Shown here one piece after another: positions 24,301 to 32,260 of a stretch of 37,625 nt of DNA. Below the pieces are notes generated by a model. The model was given only the letters and a program-made list of their open reading frames with translations, was not told where the DNA came from and did not search any database. The stretch is from contig NZ_KK037166.1 of assembly GCF_000568255.1 (NCBI RefSeq), forward strand, positions 10,166,301 to 10,203,925, given 5' to 3'. This stretch comes from Kutzneria sp. 744 (GTDB lineage Bacteria > Actinomycetota > Actinomycetes > Mycobacteriales > Pseudonocardiaceae). Made by a program: the position numbers and the translations under genes. Within the stretch, counting starts at the first letter, position 1, and every line of letters starts with the position of its first letter.

Positions 24301-26935
24301 CGGCGATCTCACCAGCGTGGTCACCACGCAGCTCGCGCCGTCGAGCGAGATCGTCAACAGCGGCCCGGTCGCGCTGCCTTCGCGCACGGTTTCCTACTAC
24401 TACGACGATCCGGCGCATCCGTCCGACCGAACGCGCTCGGTGGACGCGGCCGGTAACACCGCGATCGCGACGTACGACGCGTACGGCGAGATGGTCACCG
24501 CCGCCAACGCGGCCGGCGACAAGGCGATGATCGGCTACGACACCGCCACCGGTCGGGTCACGTCCACGGTCTCGCCGGAAGGCGTGGCCGCCGGTGTGAC
24601 ACCGGGCTGCACCCCGCCGGCCAAGGGCTGCGTCACCAGTCAGTACGACGCCTTCGGCAATGTCGCGAAGACCGTGGATCCCTTGGGGCACACGGAAACA
24701 TCGACGTACGACGCCGACGGCGAGAAGCTGACCGACACCGACGGCAACGGCCACACCAGCACGACCACCTACGACGCCATGGGCAACGTCGTCGCGCTGG
24801 CGCGGGCCGACGGCACGACCGCCAAGACCGACTTCAACCCCGACGGCACCGTCGCCGACACCATCGACGCCGCCGGCAACAAGACCAGCTACACCTACGA
24901 CAGCCGGGCCCGGGCCGTCACGCGGGCCAATCCGGACGGGCAGGTGTGGAAGTCCGGGTACGACAAGGCCAGCAACCCGGTCACCACCACCGATCCCGCC
25001 GGCCGCACCACCACCGACCGGTTCGACGCGGCCGGTCAGCTCATCGGGACCAGCTACTCTGACGGCGTGACACCGGCGGTGTCCTACGTCCGGAACTCGG
25101 TGGGGCAACAGGTCTCGATGACCGACAACACCGGCACGTCGACCTGGACCTACGACGCGTTCGGCGATGTCACCGGCACCACCGACGGATCCGGCGCGGC
25201 CCTGGTCTACGGCTACGACCCGGCCGGGCGGCCGACCGGGGTCACCTATCCCGGCGGCGCGGGGCAGAAGGTCACCCGCACCTTCGACGCGGCCAGCCGG
25301 CTGACCGGCATCACCGACTGGAACAACAACACCACCAGGTTCGGCTACGGCCACGACGGCCAGCTGCTGACCATCACCTATCCCAACGGAACCACGGTCA
25401 CCAGCGGCTACGACAACGCCGACGAGGTCGCCTCGTCATCGCTGACCGGGCCGGGCGGCACCGCGCTGGCCGCCCTCGGCTACTCGCGGGACGCCGCCAA
25501 CCAGCTGACCGCGCAGAACCCGACCGGGCTGCCCGACGGGCCGCAGACCTACGCCTACACCAAGCTGAACCAGCTCTCGTCCGTCACCTCCGGCGGCACG
25601 ACCAGCTCGTTCAGCACCGACCCGGCGGGCAACCCGACCCTGGTCGGCGGCAGCCAGCAGGCCTTCGACGGCGCCGGGCAGCTCTGCTGGACCGTGGCCA
25701 CGCCGGTCGCCAACCCCACCTGCGCCTTGGCGCCGACGGGGGCCACCGCCTACACCTACGACGGGCTCGGGAACCGGACCAAGGCCGGCACGGCCAGCAC
25801 CTACTCCTACGACCAGGCCAACCGGCTGGTCACCGCCACCACGCCGGCCGGCAACGCCGGCTACACCTACAACGGCGCCGGCCTGCGCACCGCCAAGACC
25901 GTCGGCAGCACGACGACCCACTTCACGTGGGACGGCGAGAACCTGGTCGGCGACGGCACGAACAGTTATCTGTACGGGCCGGGCGGCCTGCCGATCGAAC
26001 AGATCGGATCGGCCGGCACCTTCTGGTACTTCCACGACCAGCTGGGCAACACCCGGGCGCTGACCAACGCCGCCGGACAGATCAGCGGCACGTACGCCTA
26101 CACCCCGTACGGCAAGGTCACCAGCCACACCGGCACCGACACTCCGCTGCAGTACGGCGAGGGCTACGCCGACAACGAGACCGGGTTCGTCTACCTGAAG
26201 TCCCGTTACTACGATCCGTCGACCGCGCTGTTCCTCACGGTCGATCCCATGGTCGACAGCACCGGCACGCCGTACGCGTACGCGCTGGGCAATCCGCTCA
26301 ACGCCAACGACCCGACCGGTCAGTGGAGCGTTTTCGGCGCCATTGTCGGCGGTCTGATCGGGGCGGTGGTCGGTGTCGCGCTGGTCGGCTCGGTCGTGTT
26401 GACCGGCGGGCTCGACCTGCCCCTGGTCGCCGGGGCGTTCGCGGTGGGGGCCACCACCATCGTCGGCTACTTCGCCGGCGGCACGCTGTCCGTGCCGTCA
26501 CCGATGTCGATGCCCAAGATCCGCATTCCCACCGGCACCAAGGACGAGCCGACACCGCAGAACCAGCCGACCGAGGGGCCGACCGCGGTCCCGCGCCCGC
26601 CGACGCCGCGTAATGACGACGACGAGATGGTGCCGATCTTCAAGGCGCCCCAGCGCGGCATGGGCGAGTGCATCGACAAGCACGGTTTCCAGGCGTCCCA
26701 GTTCCAGATGGACGGCGGCGACGACAGCGCCTACTTCAGCCGGGACCGCTCGGTGGCCGAGAAATGGGCCAAGATCTACGGCGAGGGCTACTTCGAGGTG
26801 CTGATCCCCAAGCGGGACTGGGACGCGAAATGGAAGCAGTACGAGCGTGGCTACGATGGGTGGTCGACCCAGGTCGTCATTCCCGCGGCCAAGGTGTCGC
26901 AGTTGAACGCCTATTACCGGCACTGGTGGAGGTGA
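21389..26935 (+). CDS. main body of Rhs/YD-repeat toxin (5' truncated), with C-terminal toxin domain
   Basis: 1848 codons; the listed GTG is only where the frame opens, not a likely start. Order: a lytic-transglycosylase-like stretch (FEAIMAQESNWNQASW, near residues 48-64); a golvesin-like beta domain (about 365-540); a DUF6531-type entry (GDPVDTSTGYFGDTFTDLS, near 570); many YD repeats (to about 1550); and the conserved Rhs core end (TGFVYLKSRYYDPSTALF then GNPLNANDPTGQW, near 1590-1650). A hydrophobic glycine-rich segment and a proline linker follow. The last about 100 residues (from 1747) are the variable toxin tip, with AYFSRDRSVAEKWAKIYGEG and a TQVVIP strand, loosely like ADP-ribosyltransferase toxins. 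The Rhs shell would encapsulate the tip and release it into a competitor cell. The tip's activity is a low-confidence guess. Confidence 0.85.
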   Translation: MLARDESTPPAGFANLGLAAYAPNDNFPKIPLSHPSSDGWDSVPRSVFEAIMAQESNWNQASWHALPGMASDPLIADYYGAGGDITSINYAGADCGYGVGQATTGMDVASTGQILSVNGQTKVAVDYQENIAYALQILQTTWNKLYTAGIIANDGNPRYLENWYFAAWAYNSGIQPRDASYGNTTGCTPSPTCTGPDGTWGLGWANNPLNPVYPPNRAPYLKLTYADAAHPASWPYEERITGWMASPLLRGGNPAYAKPSYHGGSSWPQLPGFSTFCTPADNKCQPGSTNPTTPDAGACTLSDYECWWHAPKTWISNCAQTCATADYTASGGHEPSVADPWPPSCQVDFSKLGGGGTPIIVDEAQSYPDLNLQGCSNPNWSQGGTFSYSYGANNKGDPVGAIDTHQLGAGLGGHSLFTHTETGSDPTLINTGSWTPNLSGGAQNYKIKLHIPSIGATATNVVYKIYPGGGVAPWQYRVNQDWQSEQWVTIATVAMQPGGYVQLTNESPVTGGTNAIDYSNFDVAFDAVAFIPMGAGAVIGGPPTVLDAPKGSNPAFVNCGCVRRTAGDPVDTSTGYFGDTFTDLSTKGRLPLTLTRSYAESIADPQGPNGKLAADGPFGYGWTFNYNSFTTTDSATGNVTITQEDGSVVTFLPQGGGYVPSAPRYDATLVRNGSSYTYTRRGTDIFTYDVATGRMQSQTDIAGSKASPPYALSFGYDGAGHLATITDPASRRYTLTWTGNHITGLSDTAGRQVSYAYDGNGNLTDVYGIGTTRTPVLKDDDHMQYGYQAATHLMTSMRTPKNFGVTATPAPITSMTYDGSERVLTQTDPLGHTTSFTYGPDGGLAVGQVLVTDPAGHQDLQSYSNGLLTSETKGYGTPDAGTSTYTYDPVTLGISSITDPLGNLQTFAYDDHGNKISASDARGFATNYQYDDHGNLIATITPQGVRTTNNIDEAGHIVLPGGGANAGGFAYGDLTSVVTTQLAPSSEIVNSGPVALPSRTVSYYYDDPAHPSDRTRSVDAAGNTAIATYDAYGEMVTAANAAGDKAMIGYDTATGRVTSTVSPEGVAAGVTPGCTPPAKGCVTSQYDAFGNVAKTVDPLGHTETSTYDADGEKLTDTDGNGHTSTTTYDAMGNVVALARADGTTAKTDFNPDGTVADTIDAAGNKTSYTYDSRARAVTRANPDGQVWKSGYDKASNPVTTTDPAGRTTTDRFDAAGQLIGTSYSDGVTPAVSYVRNSVGQQVSMTDNTGTSTWTYDAFGDVTGTTDGSGAALVYGYDPAGRPTGVTYPGGAGQKVTRTFDAASRLTGITDWNNNTTRFGYGHDGQLLTITYPNGTTVTSGYDNADEVASSSLTGPGGTALAALGYSRDAANQLTAQNPTGLPDGPQTYAYTKLNQLSSVTSGGTTSSFSTDPAGNPTLVGGSQQAFDGAGQLCWTVATPVANPTCALAPTGATAYTYDGLGNRTKAGTASTYSYDQANRLVTATTPAGNAGYTYNGAGLRTAKTVGSTTTHFTWDGENLVGDGTNSYLYGPGGLPIEQIGSAGTFWYFHDQLGNTRALTNAAGQISGTYAYTPYGKVTSHTGTDTPLQYGEGYADNETGFVYLKSRYYDPSTALFLTVDPMVDSTGTPYAYALGNPLNANDPTGQWSVFGAIVGGLIGAVVGVALVGSVVLTGGLDLPLVAGAFAVGATTIVGYFAGGTLSVPSPMSMPKIRIPTGTKDEPTPQNQPTEGPTAVPRPPTPRNDDDEMVPIFKAPQRGMGECIDKHGFQASQFQMDGGDDSAYFSRDRSVAEKWAKIYGEGYFEVLIPKRDWDAKWKQYERGYDGWSTQVVIPAAKVSQLNAYYRHWWR

Positions 26936-26937
26936 GC

Positions 26938-27231
26938 ATGAGTCAGCCCAGGCATCGTGACCCGAACTGGGACATGCACCGGCCGGGCGCGGTCGAACTG
27001 GTCGCCCTGCCGGTGGGGGAGGTGGTGCGCGGCGAGGTGGTGTGCCACCACCCGTTCGGTCTGGGCCTGTACCTGCCCGACCACGACACCTACGGCAACG
27101 TCAACGCCACCGAGGTGGAGGGGGAGGACGTGCACGGCCCGGAGGACTTCCCGGCGATCGGCAGCGCCGTCACGGCGCGGGTGCTCGGCCTCAACGGGCC
27201 TCAGCAACTGGCGCTGAGCCTGCGGAAGTAG
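26938..27231 (+). CDS. small OB-fold/S1-like protein, candidate Rhs immunity protein
   Basis: 97 residues starting 2 bp after the toxin stop, with GGAGGTGAGC just before the ATG, so translation is coupled to the toxin. VGEVVRGEVVCHHPFGLGLYL and SAVTARVLGLNGPQQLALSLR follow the S1-type OB-fold pattern (G.v..V.....G..v, then a final hydrophobic strand). The gene right after an Rhs toxin tip normally encodes the specific immunity protein, and the position supports that here. An RNA- or ligand-binding role of the fold is possible instead. I know no established immunity family to match it with certainty. Confidence 0.65.
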   Translation: MSQPRHRDPNWDMHRPGAVELVALPVGEVVRGEVVCHHPFGLGLYLPDHDTYGNVNATEVEGEDVHGPEDFPAIGSAVTARVLGLNGPQQLALSLRK

Positions 27232-27238
27232 GCCTGAC

Positions 27239-27276
27239 GCAGCCGTGCTCCTGGTCGAGGCCGGGGGCACGGCTGC
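27239..27276 (+). terminator. hairpin after the toxin-immunity pair
   Basis: A 10-bp stem (27239-27248 with 27267-27276) has an 18-base loop and lies 8 bp after the immunity stop. The loop is large for a terminator, so confidence is moderate. Confidence 0.5.
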
Positions 27277-27292
27277 TGGTTGCAGTGGAGGC

Positions 27293-27442
27293 ATGGGCGA
27301 CGGGCCGCGGGACTGGGAGACGCATCGGCCGGCGGTGTTCGGTGCGGCGTACCGGATTCTGGGCAGCGTGGCGGATGCCGAGGATGTCACGCAGGACGTG
27401 TGGCTGCGGGCGGACGGCGCGGATCTGCGGGGATCGTCCTGA
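27293..27442 (+). pseudogene. truncated ECF sigma factor (SigJ/ECF41-like), region 2 only
   Basis: 49 codons: WETHRPAVFGAAYRILGSVADAEDVTQDVWLR matches the start of sigma-70 region 2 in SigJ-type ECF factors (E.HRP.LFG.AYR.LGS.ADAED..Q..WLR), in two blocks either side of residue 28. It then breaks off in unrelated sequence and stops. Region 4 and the SnoaL-like C-terminal domain are absent. It cannot act as a sigma factor and is a gene remnant, perhaps left when sequence downstream of the Rhs locus was rearranged. From 27443 to 27576 no other gene is supported. Confidence 0.7.
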
Positions 27443-27576
27443 TCCACGGGTGCGCCTACGACCATCAGCGTCACCGAGGAACCGCATTCCTGACGGCCGG
27501 CAAGTTGCCTGAAACACAGAGACAAGGTCCCGGCCGAGGCCGATGATGTCGCACCAGGGGGGCAGGCACGTCCGTG

Positions 27577-27604
27577 GCTGTCCTGACCTCGGAAAAGGGA
27601 CAGC
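27577..27604 (+). promoter_or_regulatory. inverted repeat enclosing the ribosome site of the RCC1 gene
   Basis: GCTGTCC (27577-27583) pairs with GGACAGC (27598-27604), which touches the ATG at 27605 and includes part of the AAAGGGA ribosome site. In RNA this could mask translation, or in DNA act as an operator. It could also be chance. Confidence 0.35.
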
Positions 27605-29899
27605 ATGAGACGCATCGGCTACTTGGCGCTGGCTGCTGGGCTGGTTGGCGCACTGATCACGGCGGGAGCCGGCCCGGCCGTGTCCGCCGCGACGCCGACC
27701 GGGGCGCCGTTCACCCCGATCTCGCCGGTTCGGGTGCTCGACACCCGGGACGGCACCGGCACGGCAGGCGCGACCACGCCCGTCGGACCGGGCTCCACCA
27801 TCTCCCTCGACCTGTCGGCCCGCGTGCCGGCATCGACGACCGCTGTGGTGCTGAACGTGACCGGCACCGAGCCGACCGCGTCCACGTACGTCACGGTCTT
27901 TCCCAGCGGCACGAACCGAACCTCGGCCTCGAACCTGAACCTGGCCGCCGGTGAGACCCGCCCGAACCTGGTGACCGTCGCGCTCGGCGCGGACCGCAAG
28001 GTCAACCTGTTCAACTTCCAGGGCACGGTGCATCTCGTCGCCGACCTGACCGGTTACTACGGCACCGACGCGGCCGGCAAGTACATGGCGCTGACCAGCC
28101 CGACCCGGGTGCTGGACACCCGCGTCCAGATCGGCCCCAACCCGCCGAACCCGGTCGGGTCTGGTGGGGTCGTGACCGTCGACCTGTCGGACCGGGTGCC
28201 GGCGTCGGCCACCGCGGTGACGTTCAACCTCACCGGCACCGACGCGTCCACCGGCACCTTCATCACGGCGTGGCCGGCCGGCACTGCGATGCCGAACACC
28301 TCCAACCTGAACCTGACCGGTGGCGCGACCTCGCCGAACCTGGTCACCATCGCGCTCGGGGCGGGCCGGAAGTTCAGCCTGGCCAACCACTTCGGCACGG
28401 TTGATCTGGTGGTCGACCTGGCCGGCTTCTACACCCCGGACTACGGCTCGCTCTTCGCCCCGATCACGCCGACCCGCGTGCTGGACACCCGCGACGGCAC
28501 CGGCGGCGCGACCGGCCCGGTCGGCCCCGGCGGCGAGGTCAACCTGACGCTGGGCGCCAACGTCCCGGCGTCCGCGACCGGCGCGGTGCTGAACCTGACC
28601 GGCGCCGAGCCCACGACCGGCACCTACGTCGCCGCCCGGCCGACCGGCCAGGGCCGTGAGGACGGCTCGAACCTGAACCTGACCACCGGGCAGACCGCGG
28701 CCAACCTCGTCGCGGTCGGCACCGGCGTCAACAGCTCGGTGACCCTGTACAACGCCAACGGCAACGTGCAGCTGATCGCCGACCTGTCCGGCTACTTCTT
28801 CCTGCCGCCCAAGCCGTGCGCCAGCGGTTGCGTCTACGCGTGGGGTAGCAGCTACCTCAACCAGTTGGGCACCGGCGCCGTGGGCGGCTCGGCCACCCCG
28901 CTCCCGGTGTACGGCCTGTCCGGCGTGAAGGCGATCTCCGGCTCGCACGCCCTGCTGGCCGACGGCACGGTCTGGTCCTGGGGCTTCAACTACGGCGGCG
29001 AGCTGGGCAACGGCTGGTGGGGCGGCGAGTCGCTGATCCCGGTGCCGGCCATCGGCCTCGACCATGTGACGGCGCTGTCCGGCACCGTGGCGCTGAAGTC
29101 CGACGGGACGGTGTGGTCGTGGGGATCGGGCGCGCCCTCCGGCGGGCACTACCAGCCGGGACAGGTGCCGGGCCTGTCCGGCGTGAAGGCGGTCGCTTCG
29201 GGCCTCGGCGTGTCGTACGCACTGAAGAACGACGGCACCGTCTGGTCGTGGGGCTCCAACGGGTTCGGCGCGCTGGGCACCGGCTCGGACACCCCGCAGT
29301 TCGCGGGGACGCCGGTCCAGGTCAGCGGCCTGTCCGACATTCGCGCCATCGAGTCGAGGGGCTACGGCGCGATTGCGCTGAAGAACGACGGCACGGTGTG
29401 GACGTGGGGTGACAACCGCCAGGGACAGCTCGGCAACGGCACAGTCGGCGGCGTCGACTCCGGCTGCGAGATGGTCGGCAGCACCGCGCCCAACTGCTAC
29501 TCCAACCTGCCCGCGCAGGTGAAGGGCATCGGGCCGGCCACGACGGTCGGCATGGACGGCAACAACACCTTCGCCGCGTTGGCCGACGGCAGCACCTGGG
29601 GCTGGGGCAGCCAGTACGAGGGCGCCACCGGCACGGGCGTCGACTGCGAGTGCTTCTCCGGCACGCCCAAGACGATGAGCGGCCTGATCAACGTCCAGTC
29701 GATCACCGGCATGGGCAACGGCGGCTACGCGCTCGACACCGCCGGCCGGGTCTGGGCCTGGGGCCGGAACTCGGAAGACGAGCTCGGGCCGGTGGACGGC
29801 CACCCCGCGCGCTCCGCGGTCCCGCTGCGGCTGAACCAGCCGACCGGGGTCAGCGCGATCTCGGCCGGCGTCGACGTGGGCTACGCCCTGGTGCCGTGA
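27605..29899 (+). CDS. secreted protein with three N-terminal repeats and an RCC1-type beta-propeller
   Basis: 764 residues with a signal peptide (MRRIGYLALAAGLVGALITA, cleavage near VSAATP). Three homologous modules of about 120 residues follow (about 35-400). Each opens with a variant of RVLDTRDGTG and ends with a VxLVADLTGYY-like strand, an arrangement common in exported actinomycete proteins. From about residue 404 there are RCC1-like blades: CVYAWGSS, TVWSWGFNYGGELGNG, TVWSWGSNGFGALGTG, TVWTWGDNRQGQLGNG and WAWGRNSEDELG. RCC1 propellers mediate protein binding. No catalytic domain is visible, so an extracellular binding or adhesion role is the most that can be said. It is not evidently linked to its neighbours. 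Confidence 0.88.
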   Translation: MRRIGYLALAAGLVGALITAGAGPAVSAATPTGAPFTPISPVRVLDTRDGTGTAGATTPVGPGSTISLDLSARVPASTTAVVLNVTGTEPTASTYVTVFPSGTNRTSASNLNLAAGETRPNLVTVALGADRKVNLFNFQGTVHLVADLTGYYGTDAAGKYMALTSPTRVLDTRVQIGPNPPNPVGSGGVVTVDLSDRVPASATAVTFNLTGTDASTGTFITAWPAGTAMPNTSNLNLTGGATSPNLVTIALGAGRKFSLANHFGTVDLVVDLAGFYTPDYGSLFAPITPTRVLDTRDGTGGATGPVGPGGEVNLTLGANVPASATGAVLNLTGAEPTTGTYVAARPTGQGREDGSNLNLTTGQTAANLVAVGTGVNSSVTLYNANGNVQLIADLSGYFFLPPKPCASGCVYAWGSSYLNQLGTGAVGGSATPLPVYGLSGVKAISGSHALLADGTVWSWGFNYGGELGNGWWGGESLIPVPAIGLDHVTALSGTVALKSDGTVWSWGSGAPSGGHYQPGQVPGLSGVKAVASGLGVSYALKNDGTVWSWGSNGFGALGTGSDTPQFAGTPVQVSGLSDIRAIESRGYGAIALKNDGTVWTWGDNRQGQLGNGTVGGVDSGCEMVGSTAPNCYSNLPAQVKGIGPATTVGMDGNNTFAALADGSTWGWGSQYEGATGTGVDCECFSGTPKTMSGLINVQSITGMGNGGYALDTAGRVWAWGRNSEDELGPVDGHPARSAVPLRLNQPTGVSAISAGVDVGYALVP

Positions 29900-29904
29900 C
29901 ACCG

Positions 29905-29935
29905 CCTGGCGCCGTGGGCGGTCCACGGCGCCAGG
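29905..29935. terminator. bidirectional terminator hairpin
   Basis: A perfect 13-bp stem (29905-29917 with 29923-29935) and a 5-base loop lie between the convergent RCC1 and AraC-family genes. Confidence 0.85.
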
Positions 29936-29946
29936 ACCTCACATGG

Positions 29947-30837
29947 TCACGAATGCCGAAACCGTCCGGGCGGCTGGCCGTACTGGCGTTTGAAGGCATG
30001 GGCGAAGGCGAACTCCGAGGTGTAGCCGATCTGGCGGGCCACAGTGGACAGTGGCGTGTCGGAACCGCGCAGGAGCCCGGCGGCCAGGGTCAGCCGCCAC
30101 CAGGTGAGGTAGGTCAACGGGGGCTGGCCGACCAGTGTGGCGAAGCGGCGGGCGAAGGCGGCTCGGGACAAACCCGCGTGGCTGGCCAGTTCGGCGACTG
30201 TCCACTGTCGACTCGGCTCGTGGTGGAGAGCGCTGAGCGCCGCACCGACCGCGGGATCACGCAGGGCGGCGACCCAACCGCCGGTGACCTGCTCGTCGAA
30301 CCACGCACGCAGGACGTGCAGGAGCAGCAGGTCAAGCAGGGCAGGCAGCATCGCACCCGAGCCCGGGCGAACCTGCTCCAGTTCCATGTCGAGCAGGTCC
30401 AGCGTCGCGCGCAGCGCCGGATGCCGGCCGGCCCGCGCCGACAGGTGGATCACGTCGGGCAGCTCGCCGAACAGGGGATGGGGGCGCGTCTGGTCCAGCA
30501 GGTACGCGCCGCACACCATGATCGTGGCGGTCGACGCGTCGTCGTCATCGGGCCGGACCTCGGCCAGCGACACGGTTGTCTCCACAGTCGGCGTGGAAGG
30601 GTCGTCGGTCAGTCCGTGGGCGCTTCCGCGGGGCAGGAACACGACTTCGCCCGGCGCCAGCGCGATCGGGTCGCCGTCGGGCGGGAGCAACCAGCAGCTT
30701 CCTTGCAGCACAACGTGAAATCCGGCTCCGGCCACCGGCGGGAACCGCCGGCCGAACGGCGCCGAACGCCGCACCCGGGCCGAGTGCGGGCGGCCGGTGC
30801 GCATCGCCATGACCGCGTCGGAGAGCACGTCCACCAC
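29947..30837 (-). CDS. AraC-family transcriptional regulator
   Basis: About 296 residues from the tandem GTG codons at 30837/30834; the longer frame to 30972 overlaps the divergent gene and is not credible at its N-terminus. The N-terminal half is a cupin (GSCWLLPPDGDPIALAPGEVVFLPRG), as in AraC proteins that sense small molecules. The C-terminal half has the two helix-turn-helices: WTVAELASHAGLSRAAFARRF and LSTVARQIGYTSEFAFAHAFK, followed by QPPGRFR. The gene is divergent from the saccharopine-dehydrogenase-like gene, its probable target. The start is uncertain by a few codons because no strong ribosome site is visible. Confidence 0.88.
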   Translation of the reverse strand: MVDVLSDAVMAMRTGRPHSARVRRSAPFGRRFPPVAGAGFHVVLQGSCWLLPPDGDPIALAPGEVVFLPRGSAHGLTDDPSTPTVETTVSLAEVRPDDDDASTATIMVCGAYLLDQTRPHPLFGELPDVIHLSARAGRHPALRATLDLLDMELEQVRPGSGAMLPALLDLLLLHVLRAWFDEQVTGGWVAALRDPAVGAALSALHHEPSRQWTVAELASHAGLSRAAFARRFATLVGQPPLTYLTWWRLTLAAGLLRGSDTPLSTVARQIGYTSEFAFAHAFKRQYGQPPGRFRHS

Positions 30838-30964
30838 GCCAGCGTATCGCCTTGAGCCCCTCAGCGAGACGATCACGCATGAATAGCGGACGTAGAAGCA
30901 TAGGAAGTCCACCGAAGTCGCCATACCGTCGCTGTGTAGCTCATCTTCCGAACAGGAGACCGAC
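30838..30964. promoter_or_regulatory. divergent promoter region of AraC and reductase genes
   Basis: A 127-bp gap with lower GC than its flanks, containing both starts and an AGGAG ribosome site for the rightward gene. No clear repeat was seen, but its position fits AraC control of both genes. Confidence 0.45.
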
Positions 30965-32014
30965 GTGCGCATCGCCGTGTACGGAGCCAGCGGCTACCAG
31001 GCCAAACTCGTGCTCACCGAACTGTCCCGCCGGGGCATCGACGCTGTACTCGTCGGCCGCGACGCCGAGCGCCTGCGCCGGGCCGCGACGGAGGTCGGCC
31101 TCGCCGCGAGCCCGCGGCGAGTCGCCGACCGCACCACCCTGACGCACAGCTTCGCCGGGTGCGATGCGGTGATCAACTGCGCCGGACCGTTCACCGCCTC
31201 CGGACAAGCCGTGGTGCGGGCCGCGATCGACGCCGGCTGCCACTACGTCGACACCGCGGGCGAGCAGCTCTACCTCAAGACGATCTTCGACACCCTCGCC
31301 GGCGAGGCCGAACGCCGTGGCGTCACCGTCGTCCCGGCGGTCAATGATGGCTGCCTGCCCGGAGATCTGGTCGCGCACCTGATCGCCGACCGACTCACGT
31401 CGATCGACCAGATCACCGTCAGCCACGTCATCGTCGGCGGCGGACCGTCCCGGGGATCGCTGCGTTCCGCGCTGCACACCCTCGACGCGCTCACCACCGG
31501 CGGCCTCACCTACGACAACGGCGCGTGGCACAGCGGTCTGCCGGCCCGGAACACATCCATCGTCCTTCCCGGCGCGTCAGAACCGACCGAGATGGCCAAG
31601 TTTCCGCTCCCCGAAGTCGTGACGATCCCACGGCATGTGCGGGTCGGCCACGTCGAGGGCCTGGCCGAGGCGGCACTCGTCGCTCGGCTGAGCACGTCCG
31701 TACCTCCGGAGCTCATCGACACCCTGCCGGAAGGTCCCACTCCGGAAGCCCGTCTCTCCCAACGGTTCACGTACGTCTTCGACGCCACCACACCCGATGG
31801 CCGCGGCCTCCGGGGGCTGGTGCAAGGAGTCGACACCTACGGCACCACCGCGACGATCGCCGTCGAAGCCGCCCGTCGACTTATCGCCGATGACGCAAAG
31901 CCCGGCGTGCTGGCCCCGGCGCAGGCCTTCGAGGCTGCTGACTTCCTGTCCGCTGTCGGCCTGAGCTGGAGCATCAGCCCGAGGCCGTCGCCACCGTCGG
32001 ATCGGCCTTGCTGA
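30965..32014 (+). CDS. saccharopine dehydrogenase-like NAD(P)-binding protein
   Basis: 349 residues starting GTG with AGGAG 8 nt upstream. MRIAVYGASGYQAKLVLTEL is a Rossmann GxSGYxG-type nucleotide site. DAVINCAGPF and CHYVDTAGEQ are the standard continuation in the saccharopine-dehydrogenase-like and trans-acting enoyl reductase group. Members of this broad family reduce or oxidise amino acids or acyl chains. The exact substrate is not shown; lysine metabolism is unlikely without partner genes. The divergent AraC regulator suggests substrate-induced expression. After about residue 300 the sequence thins out without a clear domain. Confidence 0.85.
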   Translation: MRIAVYGASGYQAKLVLTELSRRGIDAVLVGRDAERLRRAATEVGLAASPRRVADRTTLTHSFAGCDAVINCAGPFTASGQAVVRAAIDAGCHYVDTAGEQLYLKTIFDTLAGEAERRGVTVVPAVNDGCLPGDLVAHLIADRLTSIDQITVSHVIVGGGPSRGSLRSALHTLDALTTGGLTYDNGAWHSGLPARNTSIVLPGASEPTEMAKFPLPEVVTIPRHVRVGHVEGLAEAALVARLSTSVPPELIDTLPEGPTPEARLSQRFTYVFDATTPDGRGLRGLVQGVDTYGTTATIAVEAARRLIADDAKPGVLAPAQAFEAADFLSAVGLSWSISPRPSPPSDRPC

Positions 32015-32260
32015 AGTCCATGTCCTTGGCGTGAAGGCATTTCTCTGGTCACGGGTGAGCGGCGTCCGCTTCGCGGCCAACGTGCCGTCCGTGCCCATGA
32101 TCGCCTCCGCCTCGATTGGTGCACGCACTGTGTACGTCTTGTATGCAGGATGTCCACCGGAGGCCGCGGGCGGCCACCCGGGTGACAGCGGGCCGATCGA
32201 GGTAACCCCGGTCCGGTGTGCGCCGAGGATGGGGGCAGGACGTCCGGAGGTGCAGTCGAG
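32015..32260. other. upstream region of the caspase gene
   Basis: About 245 bp with no supported gene. It should contain the promoter of the downstream gene. A GTG at 32216 opens the frame earlier, but GGAGG at 32246-32250 favours the TTG at 32261. Confidence 0.45.

Noticed and set aside
23270-25354. A 694-codon antisense frame inside the Rhs gene
   Set aside because: It mirrors the YD-repeat codons and its composition is typical of a third-position GC artefact.
23100-26300. CRISPR or other DNA repeat array
   Set aside because: The repetition is at protein level (YD repeats) with divergent DNA and no regular spacers.
27191-29926. A 911-codon open frame antisense to the RCC1 gene
   Set aside because: High-GC shadow frame: arginine/alanine/valine-rich with no domain, no ribosome site, and opposite a clearly real gene.
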